Assembly: GCA_017792405.1 (NCBI GenBank)
Contig: CP051231.1
Span: 2,612,062 to 2,676,061, forward strand
Length of the DNA stretch: 64,000 nucleotides
Origin: Oceanicola sp.
GTDB taxonomy: Bacteria > Pseudomonadota > Alphaproteobacteria > Rhodobacterales > Rhodobacteraceae
Direction: 5' to 3'
Shown: positions 7,963 to 16,573 of the stretch, piece after piece
Numbering within the stretch: the stretch's first letter is position 1
How the letters are laid out: each line of letters begins with the position of its first letter
Program-made: the position numbers and the translations under genes
Notes under the pieces: model-generated
What the model was told of the DNA's origin: nothing
Database searches by the model: none
The model's input: only the letters and a program-made list of their open reading frames with translations

Positions 7963-9732
7963 ATGAACAAGTTTTTGATGACGGCAGCCGTCGTCGGCCT
8001 GCTGGCTGGCGCAGGGAGCGCCACCGCGCAGGTGACCGAAGAAGACCTCGCCAATGACCAGGCCAGCACCGGCGACGTGCTCACCAACGGCATGGGGCGG
8101 CACCTTCAGCGCTACTCCCCGCTGGAGACGCTGAACAAGGAAAACGTGAAAAACCTGCAACCCGCCTGGGCCTTCTCGCTCGGCGGCGAAAAGCAGCGTG
8201 GGCAAGAGACCCAGCCGCTCGTGCATGACGGAATGATGTATATCACCGGCTCCTACTCGCGGCTCTACGCGATCGACCTCAAGACCGGCGCCGAAGTCTG
8301 GCAGTACGACGCCCGCTTGCCAGAGGGCATTCTGCCCTGCTGCGACGTGATCAACCGTGGTGGCGCGATCTATGGCGAGAACATCTATTTCGGCACCCTC
8401 GACGCCCGCCTCGTGGCGCTGAACCTGAAAACTGGCGATGTCGTTTGGAACAAGAAGATCGAGGACTACAAGGCCGGCTACAGCTACACCGCCGCCCCGC
8501 TGATCGTCGATGGCAAGGTCATCGTCGGCAACTCCGGCGGCGAGTTCGGCATCGTCGGCACCGTCTATGCCTATGATGCAGAGAACGGCGATCTGATCTG
8601 GACCCGGCCGACCATCGAGGGCCACATGGGCACGCTGAACGGTGAAGAGAGCACCATGACCGGCGAGCTCAACGCCACCTGGCCCGGCGACATGTGGAAG
8701 ACCGGCGGCGGCGCCACCTGGCTCGGCGGCTCCTATGATATCGAGACCGACACGCTGATCTTCGGCGCCGGCAACCCGGCTCCGTGGAACTCCTGGCTGC
8801 GTAACGCGGGCCAGGCGAATGACGGCTCCGGTGACAACCTCTATGCCGCCAGCCGCATCGCCATTGATCCCTCCACCGGCGACATCAAGTGGCACTTCCA
8901 GACCACGCCGCGCGAGGGCTGGGACTATGACGGCGTCAACGAGGTGGTGGCCTACACCGACCGCGAGGGCAACAAGCGCTATGCCACCGCCGACCGGAAC
9001 GGCTACTTCTACGTGCTGAACCGCGAAGACGGCGCCTTTGTCTCCGCCGTGCCCTTCGTGAAGGACATCACCTGGGCCGAAGGCATCGACGAGAACGGTC
9101 GCCCGATCTTCAACGAGGCCAACCGCCCGGGCAACCCTGCGGAGGCGGCGGATGGAGCCAAGGGCGAGGTCGTCTTCTCTTCCCCGTCCTTCCTCGGCGG
9201 CAAGAACTGGATGCCGATGGCCTTCAGCCAGAAGACCGGCAACTTCTACGTGCCCTCCAACGAGTGGGGCATGGATATCTGGAACGAGCCGATCACCTAC
9301 AAGAAGGGCGCGGCCTACCTCGGCTCCGGCTTCACCATCAAGCCGAACTACGAGGACCACATCGGCTCCCTCAAGGCGATCGACCCCGACACCGGCGAGA
9401 TCAAGTGGGAGTTCAAGAACGACGCGCCTCTCTGGGGCGGCGTGATGACCACCGCAGGTGGCCTCGTGTTCACCGGCACCCCCGAAGGCCGCTTCATCGC
9501 CTTTGACGACGAGACCGGCGAAGAACTGTGGTCGTTCCAGACCGGCTCCGGCATCGTCGGCCAGCCGATCACATGGGAGACCGATGGCGAGCAGTATGTC
9601 TCTGTCATCTCCGGCTGGGGCGGCGCCGTGCCGCTCTGGGGCGGTGAGGTTGCCAAGAAGGTGAACTACCTCAACCAGGGCGGCCTCCTCTGGACCTTCC
9701 GCCTGCCCAAGGAACTGGCCTCGGCGAACTAA
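7963..9732 (+). CDS. PQQ-dependent alcohol dehydrogenase, lanthanide type (ExaF/PedH/XoxF-like)
   Basis: The 589-residue quinoprotein has a signal peptide ending near GSATAQ and eight tryptophan-docking beta-propeller motifs, for example [20 protein letters not shown] and [10 protein letters not shown]. The vicinal disulfide Cys126-Cys127 (LPCCDV) characteristic of PQQ alcohol dehydrogenases is present. The active-site segment GWDYDG has the catalytic Asp321 and a second Asp323, the extra acidic residue that marks lanthanide-dependent enzymes. It oxidises primary alcohols in the periplasm and hands electrons to cytochrome c, here probably the PedF-type protein encoded at 4218-4910. The start is set by GGGAGGACATCC before ATG 7963. 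Substrate range (methanol versus ethanol or longer) cannot be fixed from sequence, and the PedF context favours ethanol and longer. Confidence 0.9.
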   Translation: MNKFLMTAAVVGLLAGAGSATAQVTEEDLANDQASTGDVLTNGMGRHLQRYSPLETLNKENVKNLQPAWAFSLGGEKQRGQETQPLVHDGMMYITGSYSRLYAIDLKTGAEVWQYDARLPEGILPCCDVINRGGAIYGENIYFGTLDARLVALNLKTGDVVWNKKIEDYKAGYSYTAAPLIVDGKVIVGNSGGEFGIVGTVYAYDAENGDLIWTRPTIEGHMGTLNGEESTMTGELNATWPGDMWKTGGGATWLGGSYDIETDTLIFGAGNPAPWNSWLRNAGQANDGSGDNLYAASRIAIDPSTGDIKWHFQTTPREGWDYDGVNEVVAYTDREGNKRYATADRNGYFYVLNREDGAFVSAVPFVKDITWAEGIDENGRPIFNEANRPGNPAEAADGAKGEVVFSSPSFLGGKNWMPMAFSQKTGNFYVPSNEWGMDIWNEPITYKKGAAYLGSGFTIKPNYEDHIGSLKAIDPDTGEIKWEFKNDAPLWGGVMTTAGGLVFTGTPEGRFIAFDDETGEELWSFQTGSGIVGQPITWETDGEQYVSVISGWGGAVPLWGGEVAKKVNYLNQGGLLWTFRLPKELASAN

Positions 9733-9754
9733 GCCAACCACCAGGCCAGATCGG

Positions 9755-9784
9755 AAACACCCGCCTCCCAGTGGCGGGTGTTTT
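9755..9784 (+). terminator. Rho-independent terminator after the PQQ dehydrogenase
   Basis: The stem AAACACCCGCC / GGCGGGTGTTT (9755-9765 and 9773-9783) closes a 7-nt loop and runs into TTTT. It begins 22 nt after the dehydrogenase stop codon. Confidence 0.85.
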
Positions 9785-9893
9785 CATTTGGGCGACCCGC
9801 CCGCCTTGTGTAGCCGGCTGTGCGGTTTCAGGTGGGGAGATGCCCCGCCCACGGCTCACTGCTCTTGAGACGAAGCCCACCGAGCAGCACAGC

Positions 9894-12368
9894 TTACGCG
9901 CTTTGCTGCTCGCTGCTCTCCCGCACGGCCTCGCGGATGGCGGAACTGCGGTTCATCAGCCCCTCGAACCTGTCTTCGCTCAGCACCAGCAGCGTGGTCG
10001 GCGCGATGGCCCGCACCTCTGTGCGCAGCCGCCGTTCGGCCAGCAGGGCCATATGGCCGAACATCTCACCACGCCCAAGGCGAGAGCTCTGGCCCGCCGT
10101 CTCGACCTCCACCGCGCCCGAGGCAATGAAGAACACGCTGCGCGCCGCGCTGTCCTTGCGCACGATCACCTCGCCCGCGTTCACATAGCGCGTTCGTAGC
10201 GCCCGCCCGAGGCGCTTCAGCGCCGCGTCATCGAGGTCCGCGAAGAGCGGAAACTGGCGCACCAGAGTGGAGCGGCGGGCGGCGATATCGAGCGAGGGGC
10301 GGCGCTCTGCGGCGGCGCGGCGCCCGGCGAGTTGCTGCACCAGCGCAGTATACACCTCCGCCCCGATCAGCCCGTCCTCCCGCATCACCGCATATTCGCG
10401 CTCTTCCAAGCGCAGTGCCGTGCGGCGGATGAATCTCTGCTCCATCTCTTCGGCATAGCCCGGATACTGCAGTTGCAGCCCCTCCAGCGCCGTCTCGACC
10501 CCATCGATCCGCCGCGCCAGTAGCTCGTTGAGCAGCTCGGCCACCCGGCGGCCATGAATGCGGCGCACCCGCCGGTCGATGAACCCGCCCAGATCGCGCA
10601 GCACGAGCCTTTGCGAGAGGAGCAGTTCAAAGCGGTCTGCCGTCAATTGAGACAGCGGCCACGGCATGGACAGGCGGCCATGCAGGAATACCGCGGCGCG
10701 GAAGGCCGGCCCGTAGGCAACCGCCCGCCGCGCCGCGCGCTGGTATCCGCTGCGCCCCTGTGTGCGGGCGCCCTCGATCAGACGGTCTGCATTGGAGAGC
10801 ACCTGTTCGGCCATCCGCGCCGAGATCGTCCGCTCGCGCACACGGTGCAGGATAGTATCGCGCTCATGCCCGGCCAGCGCGATCAGCCCCAGCGCCACGC
10901 GGTCGCGGTCCAGAATATCCACGCTGTCTTCCGCCGCCTTCACCGCCGCATCCAGCCGCTCGCCAAACCGCTTGGCCTCGCCGCGCACGATATCCCGGTT
11001 CAGCTCGTAGTTCTCGGTGGTCTTGGCCACATCCTCCCGCACGGTCTGCAGGGCCACGGCGACCACCTGCCGCGAGAGCGCTTCGTCCAGCGGGGTGAGC
11101 CGGTCGAGCCCCAGCCGCGAGATCACCCAGCGCAGCGAGGAGCCCTGCACGATGAGGGTGAAGAGGGTGAAACCGGTGGCCAGAATGCCGACCAGCCGCT
11201 GGATGCCATCAGGCACCCGAAAGCTCTCGGTCACCGCCAGCGCCAGTGCCAGCGTCACCGCGCCGCGCAGCCCGCCCCAGAGGATCGCTACCCTGTAAGG
11301 CCGGTCCACCGCGGGCGATACCCGAAGGCGCGTGAGCAGCGGCAAAAGCCCAAAAAGGATCGCCGCGCGCGCCGCCACTGCCGCCACGATGACCACGCCG
11401 ACCAGCAGCACATCTTCAAGCCGCACCTCTTCCAACAGGCGCGGGATCAGCAGGGCGGCGAGAATAAAGATCAGCGCCCCCGACCAATGCGCCAGCACGC
11501 CCCAAAGCTCGCGCATGTTGGCCCAGGCCTGTGGCGGCAACCGCCCCGGCGCGGTGAGGTTCAGCGTCATCCCGGCCACCACCGTGGCGATAACGCCCGA
11601 GGCGCCGATGCTCTGCTCAGCGACGATGTAGGCAAGGTAGGGTAGCGCGACCGAGAGGGTGATCTGCGCCAGTTCATGTCGGCTGAAGAGCGCCATGACC
11701 CAGACCGCGATACGCGCCATCAACCAGCCCACGAAAGCCCCGCCGAGGATCAACTTGGGAAATTGCGCCAAAGCGTCGCCAAGCTCCGGGTCGGGGATGC
11801 CCAACATCACGAAGCCCATGAACAGGCCGAAGAGCGCGATCGCGGCGGCGTCGTTCAACAGACTCTCGCCCTCGATGATCCGCGCCAGCCGTCGCGGCGC
11901 CGAGATCGAGCGGAAGATCGAGACCACGGCAGACGGGTCGGTGGTGGAGACTATTGCGCCGATCAGAAGGCAGGCCGCCAGCGGCAACGAACTGGCCCAC
12001 GACAGGGCGAACCCCACGCTCAGCGTGGCGACGACCACCGCCACTACGGCCAGCACGAGGATCGGCACCCAATCATCCACCATGCGCCGCAGGTTCATCC
12101 CCAGCGTGGCCTGAAACAGCAGCGTGGGCAGGAAGACGTATATGAAGATGTTCGACCGGATCGGCAGCGCGAGGATCGCCTCGGCCACCGGGTTCAGCGC
12201 ATCGGTCAGCTCTGTGCGCAGAAAGAAGATCGCCCCCGCGCCGATCATCACGCCCAGCACAGCGAGGATCACGCTGAACGGCAGCCGCAACCGCGCCGCC
12301 AGCGGCTCCGCCGTGCCGATGACCACGAAGAGCGCGGCGATGATCGTGATGATCAGGACAAGGTTCAT
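9894..12368 (-). CDS. CPA1-type Na+/H+ antiporter with C-terminal cyclic-nucleotide-binding domain
   Basis: The 824-residue protein starts with about 12 membrane helices (1-400) of the NhaP/CPA1 class. It carries the diagnostic STTDPSAVVSIF and GESLLNDAAAIALF segments and the GGLRGAVTLALALAV segment. A long cytoplasmic helical region follows (about 430-690), and a cyclic-nucleotide-binding-like domain (about 690-805) has VIVRKDSAARSVFFIASGAVEV and RGEMFGHMALL. It would exchange cytoplasmic Na+ or K+ for protons under control of the C-terminal sensor domain. The domain lacks an obvious canonical phosphate-binding RTA, so nucleotide binding is uncertain. It is monocistronic, with SD GGGAGG before the ATG. 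Confidence 0.85.
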   Translation of the reverse strand: MNLVLIITIIAALFVVIGTAEPLAARLRLPFSVILAVLGVMIGAGAIFFLRTELTDALNPVAEAILALPIRSNIFIYVFLPTLLFQATLGMNLRRMVDDWVPILVLAVVAVVVATLSVGFALSWASSLPLAACLLIGAIVSTTDPSAVVSIFRSISAPRRLARIIEGESLLNDAAAIALFGLFMGFVMLGIPDPELGDALAQFPKLILGGAFVGWLMARIAVWVMALFSRHELAQITLSVALPYLAYIVAEQSIGASGVIATVVAGMTLNLTAPGRLPPQAWANMRELWGVLAHWSGALIFILAALLIPRLLEEVRLEDVLLVGVVIVAAVAARAAILFGLLPLLTRLRVSPAVDRPYRVAILWGGLRGAVTLALALAVTESFRVPDGIQRLVGILATGFTLFTLIVQGSSLRWVISRLGLDRLTPLDEALSRQVVAVALQTVREDVAKTTENYELNRDIVRGEAKRFGERLDAAVKAAEDSVDILDRDRVALGLIALAGHERDTILHRVRERTISARMAEQVLSNADRLIEGARTQGRSGYQRAARRAVAYGPAFRAAVFLHGRLSMPWPLSQLTADRFELLLSQRLVLRDLGGFIDRRVRRIHGRRVAELLNELLARRIDGVETALEGLQLQYPGYAEEMEQRFIRRTALRLEEREYAVMREDGLIGAEVYTALVQQLAGRRAAAERRPSLDIAARRSTLVRQFPLFADLDDAALKRLGRALRTRYVNAGEVIVRKDSAARSVFFIASGAVEVETAGQSSRLGRGEMFGHMALLAERRLRTEVRAIAPTTLLVLSEDRFEGLMNRSSAIREAVRESSEQQSA

Positions 12369-12490
12369 GCTCCTCCCTTAGCAGAGATGGAGGCGAACGC
12401 ACGGGGATGCGGGGCGCTTTTTGCCCGAACAGTGCAACTTGTCGCGAGCGCGGCGCCGCCCGGCGAGCCGGGTGTCGCGCGCGGTTGCTC

Positions 12491-14791
12491 TCAGGTCAGC
12501 GCCCGGGCCTCGCCCCGGCGCGCCTGCACGGCATGGAAGCCCAGCAGCAGCACCGCCAGCGCCACGCCGGTGAGCATCACCGGCAGGGTCTTCCACATCA
12601 CCAGCACCGCCACCAAGAGCCGCAGCGCGACTTCCCAGCGCGCCAGAGCGCCCCGGTCATAGCGGGCCAGCGCGGAGGCGATCAGGTAGAGTGCCAGCAC
12701 CAGCCGGAGGCCCAGCAGGCTCATCGCACCCCAGTCGACCACGCCGGTGTAGCCCTCGATGAGCGCCTTCTGGCCGTTCGGGTCGGTGATGGTCACCGCC
12801 TCTTCGATCAGCAGCAACTCCGGATACCACGCGAAGACGAACGGGATGGTGAACATCACGATCCCGACCCGCACTGCCGCGATGCCCGTGCGCATCGGCT
12901 CGGTCTTCGTGATCGAGGCTGCCGCAAAGGCGGCAATCGCCACCGGCGGCGTGATCGCCGAGGCCACCGCGAAGTAGAAGACGAACATATGCGCGGTAAA
13001 GAAGCTGACACCAAGGTTGGCCAGCAGCGGGCCGAGCAACAGCGCCACGTTCACATAGGCGGGCACCGTGGGCATGCCCATGCCGAGCAGGATTGCGCAG
13101 AGCATGGCGCAGAACAGCGCCAGCATCAGGTAGACCCCGCCGACAATCTCGATCTCCATTCCAAAGAGCCGGATAACCTGCGCCCGCTCCAGCCAGGAGG
13201 TCACCGCGCGGGTCAGCTCGCCGGTCAGGCCGCTTTCGTTGAGGAAGGCCGAGATGATCGACACCGCGAAAAGCAGCAGAAACAGCCCCGAAAGCAGGAT
13301 GCCCCCCTCCCCCAGCGCCGTCAGCACACGGCTCGGCTTGCGCCGGGTCTCGCGGTCAAGAAAGAGCAGTGGGATCAGCACCGCCACCGCCCACCATCCG
13401 GCCGAAACTGCATCACCCGTCGCGTTCACGATGGTCTGCAACACCGGTCGCGGCAGGATGCTGGCGAGAATGCCCTCGCTGAAGCTGTCCTTGTTGCCGA
13501 GCAGCAGAAAGAGGATCGTCAGGATCGGCAGGAAGATGATGATCAGGTTGGTCCAGTCGTGCCGCTCCATCACGAGGTCGTCGGGGATGTCGCGCATCGC
13601 CTCCACCTTCTCGCGCCGTGCCTGGAACATCACGGCGAGGAAGATCGAGAAGAAGAAGGCCATCGCCGGAAGGAAGGCCGCGGTGATGACCTTTGTGTAG
13701 GGCACCGCCGTCAGCGCCACGAGCACGAAGGCCGCAACCCCCATCACCGGCGGCATGATCTGCCCGCCTGAGGAGGCCGCCGCCTCCACCCCGCCCGCGA
13801 ACTGCGGCGAGAAGCCGTTGCGCCGCATCATCGGGATCGTCAGCCGCCCCGTGGAGAGCACGTTGGTCACCGGCCCGCCGGTGATGGTGCCGAACATCGC
13901 CGAAGAGACAATCGCCGCATGTGCCGGCCCGCCCCGCAGCCGCCGGGTGAGCCGCACCGCCAGCTTGATCAGCGATGTGCCGCCCGCGCTGCTGCCGAAG
14001 AGCGCACCAAGGATCACGTAAGGAAAGACCTGGTTCACGACGATATCCATGAACCGACCCATGAACCCATCGGGCGTTATGAACACGTTGGTCGCCTTCT
14101 GGATCGCCGCGGCGCGCACATCGCCGCCATCGGCCCCCAGCTTGGTGAGCAGGAAGTTGTTGTCCGACAGATCGAAGATCCAGATCAGCGCGGTGCCCAC
14201 GGTATAGGCCACCACCACGCTCGCCACGATCACCAGCGGCATCCCCCAGACCCGCACGTTGTAGAGGAAGAACAGGGTGATGATGGTGAAGAGCAGCGGG
14301 ATGATCCAGATCCCGAACCGCGCCTGACAGGCCGGCACCTCGGCCTCGAAGGACATGCCCGGAATGACCCCGGCGGACCGCTCGGCCGCCTCCTGAATGA
14401 GCCGCGCCCGCTCGCCGGTGATCTGGTCGATCAGGCAGACGGAGTCGATCTCCACCAGAAAGCCCAGCGCGCCGAGAAAGGCGGCGATGATCAGCCCGGC
14501 ATCCAGCATCAGCCCCAGCCACGGGCGCGGCGCGCCATCGCGCTTCATCGCCCGAAAGACGCTGGAGTTGAGCGCGACGATCAGCATCATCACAAAGAAC
14601 ACCGGCGGATAGAAATACTCAGGCGGAAAGCCCGACACCCGGAAGAACGGCCGCCCCGTCACCTCCCGCGCAAAGTCCTGAAGCCCGGCGATCTCGGGCA
14701 TGGTGTTGATCATGCCCACCACCACGAGGATGAACGCGAGGGTAAGCGCGATCCTTTGGCCCAGAGGCCATGTGTCGTTCGTCTCGGTCAT
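12491..14791 (-). CDS. TRAP transporter fused 4TM/12TM permease (TAXI type)
   Basis: The 766-residue membrane protein is a fusion of the small (DctQ-like) and large (DctM-like) TRAP permease subunits, as is usual for TAXI systems. Helices begin right after MTETNDTWPLGQRIALTLAF. The large subunit shows AAIVSSAMFGTITGGPVTNV, GGQIMPPVMGVAAFVL and MLCAILLGMGMPTVPAYVN. It drives uptake of an organic anion using a Na+ or proton gradient with the binding protein encoded just upstream. ATG 14791, preceded by GAGAG, is preferred over an in-frame start 54 nt earlier, which would add a non-hydrophobic Pro/Arg-rich extension. Confidence 0.9.
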   Translation of the reverse strand: MTETNDTWPLGQRIALTLAFILVVVGMINTMPEIAGLQDFAREVTGRPFFRVSGFPPEYFYPPVFFVMMLIVALNSSVFRAMKRDGAPRPWLGLMLDAGLIIAAFLGALGFLVEIDSVCLIDQITGERARLIQEAAERSAGVIPGMSFEAEVPACQARFGIWIIPLLFTIITLFFLYNVRVWGMPLVIVASVVVAYTVGTALIWIFDLSDNNFLLTKLGADGGDVRAAAIQKATNVFITPDGFMGRFMDIVVNQVFPYVILGALFGSSAGGTSLIKLAVRLTRRLRGGPAHAAIVSSAMFGTITGGPVTNVLSTGRLTIPMMRRNGFSPQFAGGVEAAASSGGQIMPPVMGVAAFVLVALTAVPYTKVITAAFLPAMAFFFSIFLAVMFQARREKVEAMRDIPDDLVMERHDWTNLIIIFLPILTILFLLLGNKDSFSEGILASILPRPVLQTIVNATGDAVSAGWWAVAVLIPLLFLDRETRRKPSRVLTALGEGGILLSGLFLLLFAVSIISAFLNESGLTGELTRAVTSWLERAQVIRLFGMEIEIVGGVYLMLALFCAMLCAILLGMGMPTVPAYVNVALLLGPLLANLGVSFFTAHMFVFYFAVASAITPPVAIAAFAAASITKTEPMRTGIAAVRVGIVMFTIPFVFAWYPELLLIEEAVTITDPNGQKALIEGYTGVVDWGAMSLLGLRLVLALYLIASALARYDRGALARWEVALRLLVAVLVMWKTLPVMLTGVALAVLLLGFHAVQARRGEARALT

Positions 14792-14821
14792 CTCTCGGAG
14801 CCCTCGGGGTTCAGGGGGTCT

Positions 14822-14848
14822 GACGTGGCCGCGCTCTGCGGCCACGTC
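14822..14848 (-). other. Perfect intercistronic hairpin between TAXI receptor and permease
   Basis: An 11-bp perfect inverted repeat (GACGTGGCCGC / GCGGCCACGTC) with a 5-nt loop lies in the 80-nt gap between the receptor stop and the permease start. There is no T-run, so it is not a simple terminator. Such hairpins commonly stabilise the upstream mRNA and give more binding protein than permease. Confidence 0.6.
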
Positions 14849-14871
14849 CTGCGCGGGTCAGGCGCAAGGGG

Positions 14872-15927
14872 TCAGGGGCGCAGGCAATCGGCGATGCTGT
14901 GCCCGGCATCCTCGAACGCGCGGATCGCGCCGGGGTGCATCTTGATCTGCACGGCCCCGCAGGCACCCTGGCTGACACCGTCGATATCGCCGAAGCTCAT
15001 CATCGCGAAGGGTCCGCGCGGCGAGCCGTTGATGAACCGGTCCTTGCCTTCGAGATAGGCCTTGGTGATGTCATAGACGAGTTGCTCGTCCAGCGTGGCG
15101 GGCACGATCTGGCCGAAGGCGGTGGCGAAGCTGTCGAAGCTGTCGTCATCCACCACGACGGTGATGTCGTTGCCCTCATAGGCCTTACGGAAGTCCTCAA
15201 TCGGCACCGAATAGGGCGCATGGCCCGGCGCGGCCATGATCTGCTGCCCCAACTCGCTGGCGAGCAGGTCGGAGGGTACATCGTGGATGGTGATGCCGCC
15301 GGCGGCTGCGAGCGAGATCTCGCGGCCCGATGGCAGGCCTTCGGGGATGGTCCATGCATCGACCGACCCGCCGGTGATGGTAGAAACGGTATCGGGCCAA
15401 GGGGTCTGCACGCCCTCGTAGTCCTCGCCGTCCTTCGCGCCCGAAAGCAGCTGAATCATCGCCCGCCCGGAGGTGAGCGCCGCACCACGGGGCGGGCCGT
15501 TCCAGATGCGCTTGCCCGACATGTCGCGGATGTCTTCGATCGGGTTGCTGTTGTAGTAGCCCAGCAACTGCGCCGAGCCTGCGTTGAAGAAGATCACCCG
15601 GATGTTCGAGGCCAGTTCCGCCCCCTTCTCCGGGCCGACCCCGCTGTAGGGGCCGATCCCGCGCGACAGCAGGAAGGGCAGGATCAGCGGCGCGGGCGCC
15701 ATGTCCAGCCGCCCTTCGGCCACGGCCTGCACCGAGTTGGTGAGCGTGGCCCCTTCGGTGATCTGCATGGTCGCCACACCGGCGCTGTCGAGCACGGCGG
15801 CGAGCGTCGAGTCGATGTAATGCGGCGTCGAGCCGGGGGTGGTGGTTTCTGCCGTGAGCGTGGCCTGCGCGGATGCGGTCAGCGGCGCCAGCGCCAGCAT
15901 GCCGCCGAGAATCGTCGTCCGAATCAT
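14872..15927 (-). CDS. TRAP transporter solute receptor, TAXI family
   Basis: The 351-residue protein has a signal peptide (MIRTTILGGMLALAPLTASAQA). It shows the TAXI receptor pattern: TTTPGSTPHYIDSTLAAVL, ITEGATLTNSVQAVAEGRLDMA, and a late SVDAWTIPEGLPSGREISLAAAGGI. It binds the ligand in the periplasm and delivers it to the fused permease. An in-frame upstream extension to 16128 runs through the divergent regulator and is ignored. ATG 15927 has GGGAGGAC as ribosome site. The ligand is unknown. The divergent MarR-sulfatase operon suggests a sulfated or phosphonate-ester compound or its product (inference). Confidence 0.88.
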   Translation of the reverse strand: MIRTTILGGMLALAPLTASAQATLTAETTTPGSTPHYIDSTLAAVLDSAGVATMQITEGATLTNSVQAVAEGRLDMAPAPLILPFLLSRGIGPYSGVGPEKGAELASNIRVIFFNAGSAQLLGYYNSNPIEDIRDMSGKRIWNGPPRGAALTSGRAMIQLLSGAKDGEDYEGVQTPWPDTVSTITGGSVDAWTIPEGLPSGREISLAAAGGITIHDVPSDLLASELGQQIMAAPGHAPYSVPIEDFRKAYEGNDITVVVDDDSFDSFATAFGQIVPATLDEQLVYDITKAYLEGKDRFINGSPRGPFAMMSFGDIDGVSQGACGAVQIKMHPGAIRAFEDAGHSIADCLRP

Positions 15928-15996
15928 GTCTGTCCTCCCATGTTCTTCGCCTTCCTCCAAAGGCGGGCGCCCCGCAGATCGGGGCATGGGCTCACG

Positions 15997-16022
15997 GTGA
16001 CAAAAATTATATGACTTGTCAC
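15997..16022. promoter_or_regulatory. Inverted repeat, probable MarR operator in the divergent promoter
   Basis: GTGACA (15997-16002) and TGTCAC (16017-16022) are perfect inverted arms around an AT-rich centre (AAAATTATATGACT), with another AT tract following. It lies between the receptor start (15927) and the MarR start (16064), and its AT content contrasts sharply with the surroundings. This is the usual arrangement for a MarR-type autoregulated divergent promoter. Confidence 0.6.
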
Positions 16023-16063
16023 GTATTATTTTTTCGGCTTCTATCTGGGCGATGGAGGAGACC

Positions 16064-16573
16064 ATGGCTGACAAAGGAAAATTGTCCCCTGAGGCGATCA
16101 GGGAGCGGCGTGCGCATGAAGAGCTCAACGTCTTCTCGCGCCTGCCCGCCGTCTACGCCGCCTCACGCAAGCAGGGGCAGCAGTTCTTGCAACGGGGTGG
16201 CGGCATCTCGATCGTCGAGTGGCGCACGCTGTGGGATCTGTGCGAGGCCGGGCCGATGACGATCCGCGATCTTGCCGCGATTCAGCGCGCCGATCATTCG
16301 CTGCTCAGCCGCGCCCTCCCCGATATGCGCGACAAGGGTTTCGTCACCATGACCCGCGACGAGGCCGACAAGCGGCAAACCGTCGTCGAGGTCACCAGCA
16401 AGGGCCGCGCCGCCTATGAGGTCGCCGCCCCCGTCATGGCCCGCCGCCGTGCCGCCCTGCGCGAAAGCATGACCGAAGACGAGATCCGCGCCTTCATCAC
16501 CCTGCTGACCAAGCTCGAAGATTTCCTGCATACCCCGGCAGACCAGCTGCTGGAGAGAGAGACGCATCAATGA
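16064..16573 (+). CDS. MarR-family transcriptional regulator
   Basis: The 169-residue protein has a MarR winged helix: ISIVEWRTLWDLCEAGPMTIRDLAA, recognition segment RADHSLLSRALPDMRDKGFV, and the wing MTRDEADKRQTVVEVTSKG. The ATG at 16064 follows GGAGGAG by 5 nt. An in-frame TTG start at 16016 would run through the inverted repeat and is rejected. It overlaps the sulfatase gene by ATGA and is divergent from the TRAP genes. It probably represses both operons until the transported compound or its hydrolysis product binds. Confidence 0.87.
   Translation: MADKGKLSPEAIRERRAHEELNVFSRLPAVYAASRKQGQQFLQRGGGISIVEWRTLWDLCEAGPMTIRDLAAIQRADHSLLSRALPDMRDKGFVTMTRDEADKRQTVVEVTSKGRAAYEVAAPVMARRRAALRESMTEDEIRAFITLLTKLEDFLHTPADQLLERETHQ

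Noticed and set aside
5040..9741. Long minus-strand frames (667 and 654 codons) over the propeller and PQQ dehydrogenase genes
   Set aside because: They are antisense to strongly conserved protein families and have no motif of their own.
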